45,513 bases of DNA, taken from an uncultured Bacteroidales bacterium (GTDB taxonomy: Bacteria > Bacteroidota > Bacteroidia > Bacteroidales > UBA3824). How positions within the stretch are numbered: the first letter of the stretch is position 1; each line of letters opens with the position of its first letter. Below, piece by piece: positions 25,648 to 34,297 of the stretch. The translations under genes were made by a program, and so were the position numbers. Location of the stretch: contig CALFIU010000039.1 of the NCBI GenBank assembly GCA_937877455.1, positions 1 to 45,513 of the forward strand. Reading direction: 5' to 3'. The notes under the pieces were generated by a model. It had not been told where the DNA came from and searched no databases. It saw nothing but the letters and a program-made list of their open reading frames with translations.

Positions 25648-28425
25648 ATGAGCGGATATGGTTATAATTTCGGAAATTTTCAAAACAACTTTGTCCCGAT
25701 TATACATTATACCAACAAAATAATATCGGCCGACAAAGCTGCTCTTGATTTTTTTGAAACAAATAACTTCGATTTGCTCAAAAACCGCAAACTCGAAGAC
25801 CTTACTCCATACATTCAGGAAGATGGGCAACACTCGTACATAAAAATAGATTTCTGTTTTTCTCAGGCTATAAAAAATGGGCGCGCTTCCGTTCATTTAC
25901 AACTTTTATCTATGCGTGGTAATGCAAAATATGCCGACATGGAGATAATTTCAACGCCAGAACTTTTTGTAATTATTATCAAAGATATTACTGTTTATAA
26001 ACAAACAGAGAATGAGTTGCGCAGTCGTATAATGCGGTTGGAAAGGGCTGTTGAAACGGGGTCAGACCTTGTTTGGAGGCTCGATTTGCAAACAACCATG
26101 TTATTTTGCTATCCTTCTATTTACAAATTACTTGGTTATGAAAGCAATTTATCGTCAATTACTATTAACACTCTTAGAAAATTTTGCGACGAAGCCGATT
26201 TTTATAAACTTATATCAAGTATCGAAAACATAACTGATTCGCAGGAAGAAATCACCAACGAATTTAAGTTGATAAAAAGCGATGGAAAAATTGAGTGGTA
26301 TAGAATGAGGGGAAGCGTTGAAAAAAAGTTGGAAGACGGACAACCGTGGGTAATAAGCGGTACAATGACAAAAATTTCTACCATTAAAGCCAATGAAATG
26401 AAACTCCGTCAACTGAACGAACGCTTGATAGAAAAGGAAGAACAGTTGCGAAAAAGTGAACTCAATTACAAAAAAATTTATAATAGAGCAGGTTACGCCA
26501 TTCTCATTATTGATGCAAACGGATGTCTTATTACCGTAAACAATCTTGCACCAAGTATTCTTGGATACAAAACAAAGTCGGAATTGCAAAAACTTACCAT
26601 AAACGATTTAAGTTCCAATAAAAATGTTTTTGATAAAAATCGTGTTATGGAACGTGTGGCGGATGGTGGAAAAAATATATTTGAGTGGCTGTTTGTAAAG
26701 AGAGATGGTACAGAATTTTGGTGTGAGGTGGCCTTGCAAAACATAATTATAGAAGGCAAAAAAAACATTCTTGCCTTTATGAAGGATATTGACCGTTCTA
26801 AACGAGCAGAAATTGCCTATCGTACAATATCAGAACGACATAGAATGGCTCTTGATGCAAGCAACGACGGCATTTGGGAATACGACACAAAAAGCAATTC
26901 TTTGTATTGGAGTTCGCTTTGTTTTAAAATGTTTGGGATAACACCAAACCAGGGCGAGCCGATAGAAATTTGGGATAGTATGTCAAAAAACGATTCTTCA
27001 TTTATTTCTGCCGATCGGTTTATTTCGCGTGTATTACTAAAAGGCACGGCAACAAGCGGTTATTCGTTTATCGATGCCCATGGACAGAAAAAACATATTA
27101 TTGTAAAAGGTAAAAAGGTGTTGTCGGAGGCTGATGGCGAACAACATCTCAAAGTTGTGGGAACGTTTTCTGATATTACCGAGTTAAAAGAAAAAGAATT
27201 GGAGTTAGCACGCCAAAATAGCATTTTTTCTACGCTACTCGATAATATTCCTGTTGGCATATATATGGTTTCTTCCAATAATGACGTGTTGACTATCAAT
27301 AATAAATTAGCGTTATTTATTGGCGAAACTGTTGAGCAGATAAAAAATAACAAGTCGAAAGTAAAATTAAAAAACGCATTTAAATTCAACACTAACATAC
27401 CATACCCGATAGATGAAATGCCAATTGTTCATGCGCTTGATGGAAAATTTAAGGAAATAAACGATTTGGACATTGTAAGACCAGACGGTAGCCGTATAAC
27501 TGTTTACATGGTTGGCGCACCCGTAATTGGTAACGACGGTCAAGTGTGGGCAGGGCTTGTTGGCGTTACTGATATTACAAAAAGCAAGAATTATGAACGG
27601 GAATTAAAAGTTCAGCGCGACAAAATTGAAAATCAAAATCGCGAATATATTGCACTTAATGAAGAACTTGTTGAAACAAACAAACATCTTGTTTTGGCAA
27701 CTGAACGTGCAGAGCAGTCTGATAGACTTAAATCTTCTTTTTTGGCCAATCTTTCGCACGAAATTAGAACGCCTATGAATGGTATTCTTGGTTTTATCGA
27801 CTTATTGAAGGAAAAAGATTTAGAGTCGGACGAAAAAGATTTTTATATTGATATTATTCGTCGTAGTTGTCAGCAACTTATGGGAATAATAACCGATATT
27901 GTTGAAATATCCAAGATTGATACTGGCCAGATAACAGCCAACATTTCTAAAACAAATATTTATGAAATGGTTCATGATATTGCAAGCATTTTTAAACTTC
28001 AAAGTGCAGAAAAACCGCAAATAGAAGTTTTTTACGATATAGACCACGATTGTAAAAATCTGCTTGTAGAAACCGACGAAGTAAAATTAAAGCAAATATT
28101 TACCAATCTTGCAAACAATGCTTTAAAATATACCGATAAAGGGTTTATAAAAATATCATTACAAAAACTTGGTGGCAAAGTGGCATTTGCTGTCGAGGAT
28201 ACAGGAATTGGTATTCGACAAGAAAACCTTGGAATAATTTTCAACCGTTTTGTAAGGATAGAATCAAACAAAGATTCTGTAACTCGGGGGGCAGGTCTTG
28301 GACTTGCCATTGCCGCTGCATACGTTAGATTGTTGAGAGGTCAGATTGATGTTAAGTCAGAATATGGTAAAGGGTCGCTTTTTACAGTTAGAATACCAAT
28401 AAATTTTGCGACAGAAGAAAATTAG
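25648..28425 (+). CDS. Soluble multi-PAS sensor histidine kinase
   Basis: A 925-residue protein without signal peptide or membrane segment, so a cytoplasmic sensor. About five PAS modules precede the kinase: roughly 10-110, 125-235 (SDLVWRLDLQT), 265-385 (GYAILIIDANGCLITVN, RDGTEFWCEV), 395-505 (SNDGIWEYDTKSNSLYWS) and 515-645 (IPVGIYMVSSNNDVLTINN). A coiled coil leads to HisKA (LSHEIRTPMNGILGF, His704) and HATPase (FTNLANNALKYTDKG, VEDTGIGI, GAGLGLAI). There is no receiver domain. It is translationally coupled to the upstream membrane kinase (3-base gap), suggesting that the two work in one pathway. No response regulator gene is next to them. What the PAS domains bind cannot be read from the sequence. 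Confidence 0.92.
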   Translation: MSGYGYNFGNFQNNFVPIIHYTNKIISADKAALDFFETNNFDLLKNRKLEDLTPYIQEDGQHSYIKIDFCFSQAIKNGRASVHLQLLSMRGNAKYADMEIISTPELFVIIIKDITVYKQTENELRSRIMRLERAVETGSDLVWRLDLQTTMLFCYPSIYKLLGYESNLSSITINTLRKFCDEADFYKLISSIENITDSQEEITNEFKLIKSDGKIEWYRMRGSVEKKLEDGQPWVISGTMTKISTIKANEMKLRQLNERLIEKEEQLRKSELNYKKIYNRAGYAILIIDANGCLITVNNLAPSILGYKTKSELQKLTINDLSSNKNVFDKNRVMERVADGGKNIFEWLFVKRDGTEFWCEVALQNIIIEGKKNILAFMKDIDRSKRAEIAYRTISERHRMALDASNDGIWEYDTKSNSLYWSSLCFKMFGITPNQGEPIEIWDSMSKNDSSFISADRFISRVLLKGTATSGYSFIDAHGQKKHIIVKGKKVLSEADGEQHLKVVGTFSDITELKEKELELARQNSIFSTLLDNIPVGIYMVSSNNDVLTINNKLALFIGETVEQIKNNKSKVKLKNAFKFNTNIPYPIDEMPIVHALDGKFKEINDLDIVRPDGSRITVYMVGAPVIGNDGQVWAGLVGVTDITKSKNYERELKVQRDKIENQNREYIALNEELVETNKHLVLATERAEQSDRLKSSFLANLSHEIRTPMNGILGFIDLLKEKDLESDEKDFYIDIIRRSCQQLMGIITDIVEISKIDTGQITANISKTNIYEMVHDIASIFKLQSAEKPQIEVFYDIDHDCKNLLVETDEVKLKQIFTNLANNALKYTDKGFIKISLQKLGGKVAFAVEDTGIGIRQENLGIIFNRFVRIESNKDSVTRGAGLGLAIAAAYVRLLRGQIDVKSEYGKGSLFTVRIPINFATEEN

Positions 28426-28467
28426 TGAATAATTACCATCGTTTGATTTTTTATTTGATAAAATAAT

Positions 28468-28499
28468 TTTGCAAATTGCGTAGTGGACAATAATTTTGC
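28468..28499 (+). promoter_or_regulatory. Promoter of the GNAT gene
   Basis: TTTG (28468-28471), 19 bases, then TAATTTTGC (28491-28499) match the Bacteroidetes consensus. A second TAATTTTGC at 28464-28472 overlaps the -33, with its own TTTG 18 bases upstream (28442-28445), so two tandem start sites are possible. This placement argues against the in-frame GTG at 28483 as the start codon. Confidence 0.6.
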
Positions 28500-28527
28500 C
28501 CCAAAAAAATCAAACAACATAAGCATT

Positions 28528-29067
28528 ATGTGCAACATAAAAGTAATTAGGGCTACCGTCGAAGATTTAAAATACGCCGATAGCATATCAAAACTTATTG
28601 ATGATGCCGCTAAATCTAAAAATTCAGGATTGGCTCACCGTACTCCAGAATACATCAAACAAAAAATAACAGAAGGTAAGGCCGTTATTGCGCTTGCAGG
28701 TGATGAAATTGCAGGTTTTTGTTATATTGCTACATGGCAAGATAATCAATTTATTTCACATTCGGGGCTTATCGTTAATCCAAAATTTAGGGGGCAAGGG
28801 CTTGCAAAGACCATAAAAAAAGAGTGTTTTAATCTTTCACGTGATAAATATCCCAACGCTAAAATATTTGGACTAACCACCAGTCTTGCTGTTATGCGTA
28901 TAAATACAAGCCTTGGCTATCAGGCGGTTACGTTTTCTGAACTTACCAATGATGAGGAATTTTGGAAAGGATGTGAAACTTGTGCCAATTTTGATATTCT
29001 TCAACGTACCAAACGGTTCAACTGCCTTTGCACTGGAATGATTTTTTATCCTAACAAGAATTGTTAG
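28528..29067 (+). CDS. GNAT-family N-acetyltransferase with Cys-rich tail
   Basis: A 179-residue acetyltransferase of the GNAT fold. The acetyl-CoA-binding motif A is clear (SGLIVNPKFRGQGLAKTIKK, about 86-105), preceded by a beta strand AGFCYIATW and followed by IFGLTTSLAVMRINTSLGYQ. The tail FWKGCETC...RFNCLCTGMIF has four cysteines, which is unusual for a plain GNAT and could bind a metal. From memory, Bacteroidetes arginine clusters carry a GNAT with a similar tail, thought to serve as an N-acetylglutamate synthase-type enzyme; no arg genes are seen here, so that remains a guess. The ATG at 28528 is chosen over a GTG at 28483 because a promoter box covers the latter. Confidence 0.8.
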   Translation: MCNIKVIRATVEDLKYADSISKLIDDAAKSKNSGLAHRTPEYIKQKITEGKAVIALAGDEIAGFCYIATWQDNQFISHSGLIVNPKFRGQGLAKTIKKECFNLSRDKYPNAKIFGLTTSLAVMRINTSLGYQAVTFSELTNDEEFWKGCETCANFDILQRTKRFNCLCTGMIFYPNKNC

Positions 29068-29085
29068 TTTTTGATAGGTAACCAT

Positions 29086-29124
29086 AAAAAAAGAGAAAGT
29101 CTTTTTGTGGCTTTCTCTTTTTTT
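29086..29124 (+). terminator. Terminator of the GNAT gene
   Basis: A perfect 14-bp stem (AAAAAAAGAGAAAG, 29086-29099, with 29111-29124) and an 11-base loop. It ends in a T-rich arm, has an A-rich arm on the other side, and lies 18 bases after the stop codon. Confidence 0.85.
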
Positions 29125-29136
29125 GCAGAATTAAAG

Positions 29137-29267
29137 TATAGGGGGCTTCTAAAAATTAGATTTTTCGAGGCGCACAAAATCGAAAAAAACAGAGTTTACT
29201 AATTGAAAATTAGGATTTTGAGTTTGAAGTGCAACAAAGAAAAAGCAATTTTTAGAACTCCCGTATA
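29137..29267 (+). repeat. Dispersed intergenic repeat, copy B
   Basis: A 131-bp element with imperfect terminal inverted repeats (TATAGGGGGCTTCTAAAAAT at the left; AATTTTTAGAACTCCCGTATA region at the right). Interior blocks GAGGCGCACAAAATCGAAAA, AGAGTTTACTAATTG and TTAGGATTTTGA match copies A and C, and AAAAAGCAATTTTTAGA matches the right end of C. A central CTAATT-gaa-AATTAG dyad (29199-29213) could form an inner hairpin. It lies in the convergent gap between the GNAT terminator and the peptidase gene. Confidence 0.85.
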
Positions 29268-29287
29268 ATAAAAAAAGTCTTTTGGTA

Positions 29288-30589
29288 TTAATTCTTAATT
29301 AAAAATCCCCAACTTTTTAACTGGTTGATTATTTCTTGTTCAATGTTGTTGGGCATGTTATTTATTCTTGACAAGTGGCTACCGTTAGGCTGTATGTAGA
29401 TTTTTATGTTTTGTTTTTTCTTGCAATTTAGCCACGGTGCAACACCAGAAGCCGTCCATGGATCGTTTTCTCCGTAGATAAATATTATTGTTGGGTCGTT
29501 TTGTTTTAGAAATTTGCAGGTATTTTTATAAACTGTTGGGTCGAATTTTATATCTGCCATTTCTTGCGGAACCATTATTTGTTTAACATATCCTTTGGTT
29601 GATTTTATTGATGCGTTAGAACCAAGATGTTTTGTACTGTAGCCATAATACCCAAGTTCTCTCAACGCTTGATAAAAAAATGGCAAGTATTGGTTTGGAC
29701 AAACAAAATAATCAGGATCCACAACATTTATTAAATACGACAGCCATTTTTGATTGTTATCGGTTTCTTTTGGAGCGTTTTTAAGTGAAGTTCCCCATTG
29801 CCACATCGAAAATTCAAGTTCAAGGATTTCATAGTCGTAAACACATTCTATTGGAATAGAAAAAGAATAGTTATAATTTTCGCAGTATTTTTTAAACATT
29901 GGCAATATGCTGTCTTTTCTATTCATGTATTCGAGTTGTAAGGCATGCATTTTTTTACGGTCTTCCTTTGTACCTACTTTTTTGTTTAGAAATTTTTCGT
30001 GTCTTCCATCTTCTTGTGCGCGGCTTATTGGTGCAACGTATGCCACCGTTGCATCCACATCGTTTGGATATGCGGCTCGGTAGTAGGTGCAAGTGCTTCC
30101 GCCTTTGGATATTCCTGTGGAAATCCATTTACCAGAGAATATCTTACCAAATGTTTGTCGTATGTTGTGTAGGTCGTTGCAAGAGTTATCTACTGTCATG
30201 TATTGCCAATCGCATGGTTCAGGAACAGATTTACCAAAATATCTATGTTCACAAAATACTAAATTGGCATCAAGCATATCAGATATTTCTTCAGAATAGG
30301 AGGGGTATAGAGCATAGTCGGCATTGTATCCTTCGGTAACCATTACGGTTGGTTTGTCGTAGCCTCTAAAAGTTACTATCACGCGCTGATGTAATGTGCC
30401 TATTGCTTTGTTAGAATGGTCAAGAGGTTGATTTATAAATAATTCGTATTTTTCAAATTTGCTGTTGAGTTTGTTTAATACTTCTACGCCGTTGAGTGAT
30501 TTTAGTCGATTTTGAAACTCGGATTCTTGTGCTACGGCTTGTATGCTAAGTAATATTAAAACAACGATAGGTAATATTTTTTTTGTCAT
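29288..30589 (-). CDS. Secreted serine peptidase of the S28/S37 (PS-10) type
   Basis: A 433-residue protein with a cleavable signal peptide (ILPIVVLILLSIQAVAQ) and no lipobox cysteine, hence periplasmic or secreted. It has the alpha/beta-hydrolase catalytic triad: Ser161 in TGISKGGS, Asp376 in YGENDPW and His405 in NGSHLSR. FINQPLDH near the N-terminus and CEHRYFGKS are hallmarks of the prolyl/tripeptidyl peptidase group S28 and the related S37 family. Such enzymes release short peptides from the N-termini of extracellular polypeptides. It starts 4 bases after the GT9 stop codon, so it is the last gene of an operon with DUF4254 and GT9. Confidence 0.85.
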   Translation of the reverse strand: MTKKILPIVVLILLSIQAVAQESEFQNRLKSLNGVEVLNKLNSKFEKYELFINQPLDHSNKAIGTLHQRVIVTFRGYDKPTVMVTEGYNADYALYPSYSEEISDMLDANLVFCEHRYFGKSVPEPCDWQYMTVDNSCNDLHNIRQTFGKIFSGKWISTGISKGGSTCTYYRAAYPNDVDATVAYVAPISRAQEDGRHEKFLNKKVGTKEDRKKMHALQLEYMNRKDSILPMFKKYCENYNYSFSIPIECVYDYEILELEFSMWQWGTSLKNAPKETDNNQKWLSYLINVVDPDYFVCPNQYLPFFYQALRELGYYGYSTKHLGSNASIKSTKGYVKQIMVPQEMADIKFDPTVYKNTCKFLKQNDPTIIFIYGENDPWTASGVAPWLNCKKKQNIKIYIQPNGSHLSRINNMPNNIEQEIINQLKSWGFLIKN

Positions 30590-30593
30590 TTTT

Positions 30594-31637
30594 CTAATTT
30601 ATTATATTCAACACCTTTATTAATATATCGTCTGGATTTATTTCTTCAAGACAACGATATTTTTGATCAAGTTTACATTCTTTGTTACCATATATTGAGC
30701 ATGGACGACAAGGCAGATTTATCTGCACGGCATCGCTTTCGTTTTGGTTAAATCCAAGAAATCCTGCTTTTAAGTGTGTAGCCCCCCAAATGGAAACGGT
30801 TCTTGTGGCTGTTAACGATGCTAAGTGCATGTTCGCACTATCCATCGAAACCATGCAGTCTAATTTTGATATTAACATAAGTTCGTTTTCAAGCCCATCG
30901 AGTTTTCCTGCTGTGCTTATTACGTTGGTGTATTTTTCTTGCCAATTTTCCAAGATTACTTTTTCTTTTTCTCCAGCTCCAAATAGAAATGTTTTTATGT
31001 TATTTTTCGACGATAATTTTTCTAATAATTTTTCGGTTTTTTCTAATGGTAGTATTTTCCCTTTGTGAGCGGCGAAAGGTGCTATGCCAACCCATTTAAA
31101 ATCTTGCTTTTCGCCACATAAAGTTATTATTTTTTGGGGCAATTCCACGGTAGAAGTGAATATTGATTTAAAATCTATACTAAATTTAAAACCGAGATTT
31201 TCCAACACTTTTTGGTAACGCTCAAATGTTGTTGGCAATTGTGTAAAATTATTCGCGCCTTTTTTGGTGAGTAATTTTTTTTGTCGGCGTCCTTTGTCGA
31301 TTTTTTTTGTAGTAATGCCAGCCAATGTTGTCCTTAGACGGAGAAATTTTGTGCGTAAAACATCGTGAAAATCGGCGTAACAATCTATGTTTAATGCTTT
31401 TATCTCATTAAACAATTTGTTTAGTCCCGAAATTCCTTTGTAATCTTTTTTTAAATCTATGCCTATAAACTTTACGTTTTTGGGGCATTGTTTGAACATT
31501 GGTTCAAAATTTTTGCGACTTAAAAAAATAATTTCGGTTTCGTGAAAATTTTTAGCCAAGCTCCACACCACAGGCACACACATAGCCACATCGCCCATGG
31601 CTGAAAAACGTGTTATCAACAATCTTTTTTTGTCCAT
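30594..31637 (-). CDS. Glycosyltransferase family 9 (heptosyltransferase-like)
   Basis: A 347-residue GT9 enzyme. These cytoplasmic, membrane-associated transferases move ADP-heptose or similar sugars onto lipopolysaccharide core. The N-terminal RLLITRFSAMGDVAMCVPVV, the middle WVGIAPFAAHKGKILPLEKTE and the C-terminal LISKLDCMVSMDSANMHLA with a later SIWGATHLKAGF are the family motifs. The C-terminus has several cysteines (LPCRPCSIYGNKECKLDQKYRCLEE), also common in GT9. Start and upstream stop overlap by one base (TAATG), so it is translationally coupled to the DUF4254 gene. The acceptor sugar is not determinable. Confidence 0.9.
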   Translation of the reverse strand: MDKKRLLITRFSAMGDVAMCVPVVWSLAKNFHETEIIFLSRKNFEPMFKQCPKNVKFIGIDLKKDYKGISGLNKLFNEIKALNIDCYADFHDVLRTKFLRLRTTLAGITTKKIDKGRRQKKLLTKKGANNFTQLPTTFERYQKVLENLGFKFSIDFKSIFTSTVELPQKIITLCGEKQDFKWVGIAPFAAHKGKILPLEKTEKLLEKLSSKNNIKTFLFGAGEKEKVILENWQEKYTNVISTAGKLDGLENELMLISKLDCMVSMDSANMHLASLTATRTVSIWGATHLKAGFLGFNQNESDAVQINLPCRPCSIYGNKECKLDQKYRCLEEINPDDILIKVLNIIN

Positions 31638-32242
31638 TATTTTGCACCGTAAAGCACTGGATTGAGGTTGGGATCGTTGTACATTTTCATTTGTTTATAT
31701 ACTTTCATATATTTTTTCCCTGTTTCTATATCGGTTAACAACTGATCTATCGCTGTTCCAAGGTCTTTTTTTTGTTCCAAAAGAACATTTAGTTTAGTTT
31801 GACATTGATTTTTGTGTTCGTCGGTGGTATCTGTGCGATTTACTTGCTCTTGCATGTGGTAGATTTTTAGAGCCAAAATGCTATATCTATCAACTGCCCA
31901 CGCTGGCGATTCGGTGTTTATTGTTGCGTTGTCAGCTTTTTTAACGTTTTGGTATTTTTCAAGAAAAAAACTATCAATTAGTTCCACAAGGTCGGTTCTT
32001 TCTTGATTAGAATGGTCTATTCTTCGTTTTATTTTTAAAGCTTCAACTGGGTCTATTTCTGGATTTCTAATTATATCTTCCAAATGCCATTGTACTGTAT
32101 CTATCCAATTTTTTAGATAGAGATAAAATTCTATTGTCTTGGGTTGGTATGGGTTAGCGATTGGTGTGTCAACATCATCGTGTTTATGGTAGTCGGCAAT
32201 AGATTGCTCAAAAATTTGCCAAGATTTTTGTGTAAAAGTCAT
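31637..32242 (-). CDS. DUF4254 family protein, partner of GT9
   Basis: A 201-residue, all-helical, cytoplasmic protein of the DUF4254 family, which in Bacteroidetes is typically encoded beside a heptosyltransferase-like GT9 gene. The helix with WHLEDIIRNPEIDPVEALKIKRRIDHSNQERTD is the most recognisable part. No catalytic residues are apparent. The coupled start/stop (TAATG) with GT9 suggests a physical or functional partner in surface-glycan synthesis. It is the first gene of its operon; I see no clean promoter box upstream. Confidence 0.85.
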   Translation of the reverse strand: MTFTQKSWQIFEQSIADYHKHDDVDTPIANPYQPKTIEFYLYLKNWIDTVQWHLEDIIRNPEIDPVEALKIKRRIDHSNQERTDLVELIDSFFLEKYQNVKKADNATINTESPAWAVDRYSILALKIYHMQEQVNRTDTTDEHKNQCQTKLNVLLEQKKDLGTAIDQLLTDIETGKKYMKVYKQMKMYNDPNLNPVLYGAK

Positions 32243-32331
32243 TTGTTATATATTTATAGGTTAAAAAAATATTGTTGTACAAAAAAATATCTTGTTTTGT
32301 TTGTTTTTTATGTTTTTCCTTTTTTATTAAC

Positions 32332-32362
32332 TTGAATTTGTTTGCAAATATAAATATATTTG
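32332..32362 (+). promoter_or_regulatory. Promoter of mqnE
   Basis: TTG (32332-32334), 20 bases, then TATATTTG (32355-32362). Transcription would start near 32370, about 15 bases before the ATG, a very short leader as often seen in this phylum. Confidence 0.5.
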
Positions 32363-32384
32363 CCGAAAAAAATAATTTCTGTTT

Positions 32385-33500
32385 ATGGAAAATAGCATAA
32401 AATCGTTGATTGAATGTTCGGAAGTTGCCCTTGAACTTAAAAAAATTGCATTAAATGTAGCCAGTGGGGGGCGTATTTCTCCAAGTGAGGCGTTGGAACT
32501 TTACAATTGCAATGAACTTGGTTTGTTGGGAATGTTAGCATTTGAAATCAAAAAACAGAAATCTGGTCTTAAAGTTTTTTACAATCGTAATTTTCATATT
32601 GAGCCAACCAATGTTTGCATCAATAATTGTAAATTTTGTTCCTATTCTCGCAAAAAGGGCGAAAACGGTGCATGGGAAATGTCCATGGACGAGATTATTC
32701 ATAAAGTTTCGCAATATAAAGGTAGCCGCGCCACCGAGTGTCATATTGTTGGCGGTGTACATCCCGAAAGGGATATTGAGTATTATGGACAATTGATAAA
32801 AAATGTAAAAAATATAATGCCTGAGCTTGTGGTTAAGGCATTTACCGCAGTAGAAATAGAATATATGGCACAAAAAGCAGGTCTTTCAATAGAAGGTGCG
32901 CTTTTGTATTTAAAAAAATGTGGTTTGCAGTCTATACCCGGTGGTGGAGCAGAAATTCTTGACGAAGAAGTACGTAAAAAAATATGTCCCGAAAAAACCA
33001 CAGCAACCAAATGGCTCGAAATTCACCAAACTGCTCATAAACTTGGTATAACAACCAATGCTACAATGCTTTATGGTCATGTAGAATCTTATTCCGATAG
33101 GGTAGAACATCTTTCTAAACTAAGGCAACTTCAAGATAAAACAGGTGGTTTTTCGGCATTTATTCCTCTAAAATATAGAAAAGAAAATAATCAACTCAAT
33201 TTGGTAGGAGAGGTGTCGTTGGTAGAGGATCTCAAAAATTATGCTGTATCGCGCATTTTTCTCGATAATTTTCCTCATATAAAAGCTTATTGGGTAATGT
33301 CAGGACAAGAGACCACAAGGCTTGCATTGCAGTTTGGGGCTGATGATATTGACGGAACTGTTAACGATTCAACTAAAATTTATTCGATGGCTGGAGCCGA
33401 AAAGAAACCTATTATGACTGTCGAACAGATTCAAAATCTTGTACGTTCAGCTGGGCTTGTGCCAGTAGAGCGTGATACGTTTTACAACGAAATCAAATGA
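32385..33500 (+). CDS. mqnE: Aminofutalosine synthase (radical SAM)
   Basis: MqnE joins 3-enolpyruvoyl-benzoate to S-adenosylmethionine to give aminofutalosine, an early step of the futalosine route to menaquinone. The 371-residue protein carries the radical-SAM cluster CINNCKFC (Cys78, Cys82, Cys85), then ECHIVGGVHPE, VKAFTAVEIEYMAQKAGLS and GLQSIPGGGAEILDEEVR, and a C-terminal KAYWVMSGQE and GADDIDGTVN. ICPEKTTATKWLEIHQTAH and TTNATMLYGHVE distinguish it from MqnC, CofG and CofH. Other mqn genes are not in the window. The MBL-fold gene starts 6 bases after its stop, so the two are cotranscribed. Confidence 0.92.
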   Translation: MENSIKSLIECSEVALELKKIALNVASGGRISPSEALELYNCNELGLLGMLAFEIKKQKSGLKVFYNRNFHIEPTNVCINNCKFCSYSRKKGENGAWEMSMDEIIHKVSQYKGSRATECHIVGGVHPERDIEYYGQLIKNVKNIMPELVVKAFTAVEIEYMAQKAGLSIEGALLYLKKCGLQSIPGGGAEILDEEVRKKICPEKTTATKWLEIHQTAHKLGITTNATMLYGHVESYSDRVEHLSKLRQLQDKTGGFSAFIPLKYRKENNQLNLVGEVSLVEDLKNYAVSRIFLDNFPHIKAYWVMSGQETTRLALQFGADDIDGTVNDSTKIYSMAGAEKKPIMTVEQIQNLVRSAGLVPVERDTFYNEIK

Positions 33501-33506
33501 TGAGAA

Positions 33507-34265
33507 ATGATTAGAATTTGTTCGATAGCTTCTGGTAGCAATGGAAATTGTTATTACATAGAATATTGCGGAGTTGCTGTGCTTGTAGATTGTGGAATTT
33601 TTTATAAGCGGCTTTTAGAACGAGCCACTCGGCTTGGCATAGATTTGTCTATTGTTAAGTATGTTTTTATAAGCCACGAACATTCCGACCACGTTAGGGG
33701 TGCAAGAGTTGTTAGCAAAAAACTCAACGTGCCAATTTATTTTACTCAAAAAACATTTGAAGCCACAGCACAAAAAAGTCGTCCTGAAAATCCTGTTTTT
33801 TTTGACGAAATGCCCATTGATGTTGCTGATGGTTTTAGGGTTGTACCTATAAAAAAAAGCCATAATGCAGCCGATCCATATAGTTTTGTTGTAGAAGTGG
33901 GCGATAAGAGTGTTGGCGTATTTACAGATATTGGTACGGCAGATAGAAAACTTATGGATAGTTTTTCAAAGTGTGATGCTGTTTTTTTGGAATCAAACTA
34001 CGATGAAACTATGCTTAAAAACGGTAAATATCCCGATTATCTTAAACTACATATAGCTGGAGATACAGGACATTTGTCAAACAATCAAGCTTTTATGCTT
34101 TTGAGTTGTTGTGCAGGTCAAAATCTCACGCATGTTATAATTTCGCACGTTTCGCAAGATAACAACACACATGATATTATTAACGAAAAGTTTAAGGATT
34201 TAATACCCAATTATCAATTTTCCATTGCTCCAAGATATTCTGAGGGTATTATGTATGAATTGTAA
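33507..34265 (+). CDS. MBL-fold metallo-hydrolase (YycJ/WalJ-like)
   Basis: A 252-residue cytoplasmic metallo-beta-lactamase-fold protein. The N-terminal ICSIASGSNGNCYYIE and the zinc-binding HEHSDHVRGARV (about 54-65) are typical of the YycJ/WalJ branch. FTDIGTADRKL, LESNYDE, AGDTGHLSNNQA and the C-terminal VIISHVSQDNN complete the metal and active-site loops. Members of this branch are thought to act on nucleic acids (5'-exonuclease activity is reported for YycJ), but the substrate is not certain. It sits between mqnE (6 bases) and the GH95-like gene (32 bases). Confidence 0.88.
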   Translation: MIRICSIASGSNGNCYYIEYCGVAVLVDCGIFYKRLLERATRLGIDLSIVKYVFISHEHSDHVRGARVVSKKLNVPIYFTQKTFEATAQKSRPENPVFFDEMPIDVADGFRVVPIKKSHNAADPYSFVVEVGDKSVGVFTDIGTADRKLMDSFSKCDAVFLESNYDETMLKNGKYPDYLKLHIAGDTGHLSNNQAFMLLSCCAGQNLTHVIISHVSQDNNTHDIINEKFKDLIPNYQFSIAPRYSEGIMYEL

Positions 34266-34297
34266 TAAAAAAATTAACAAAAACCAGAAAAGACAAC

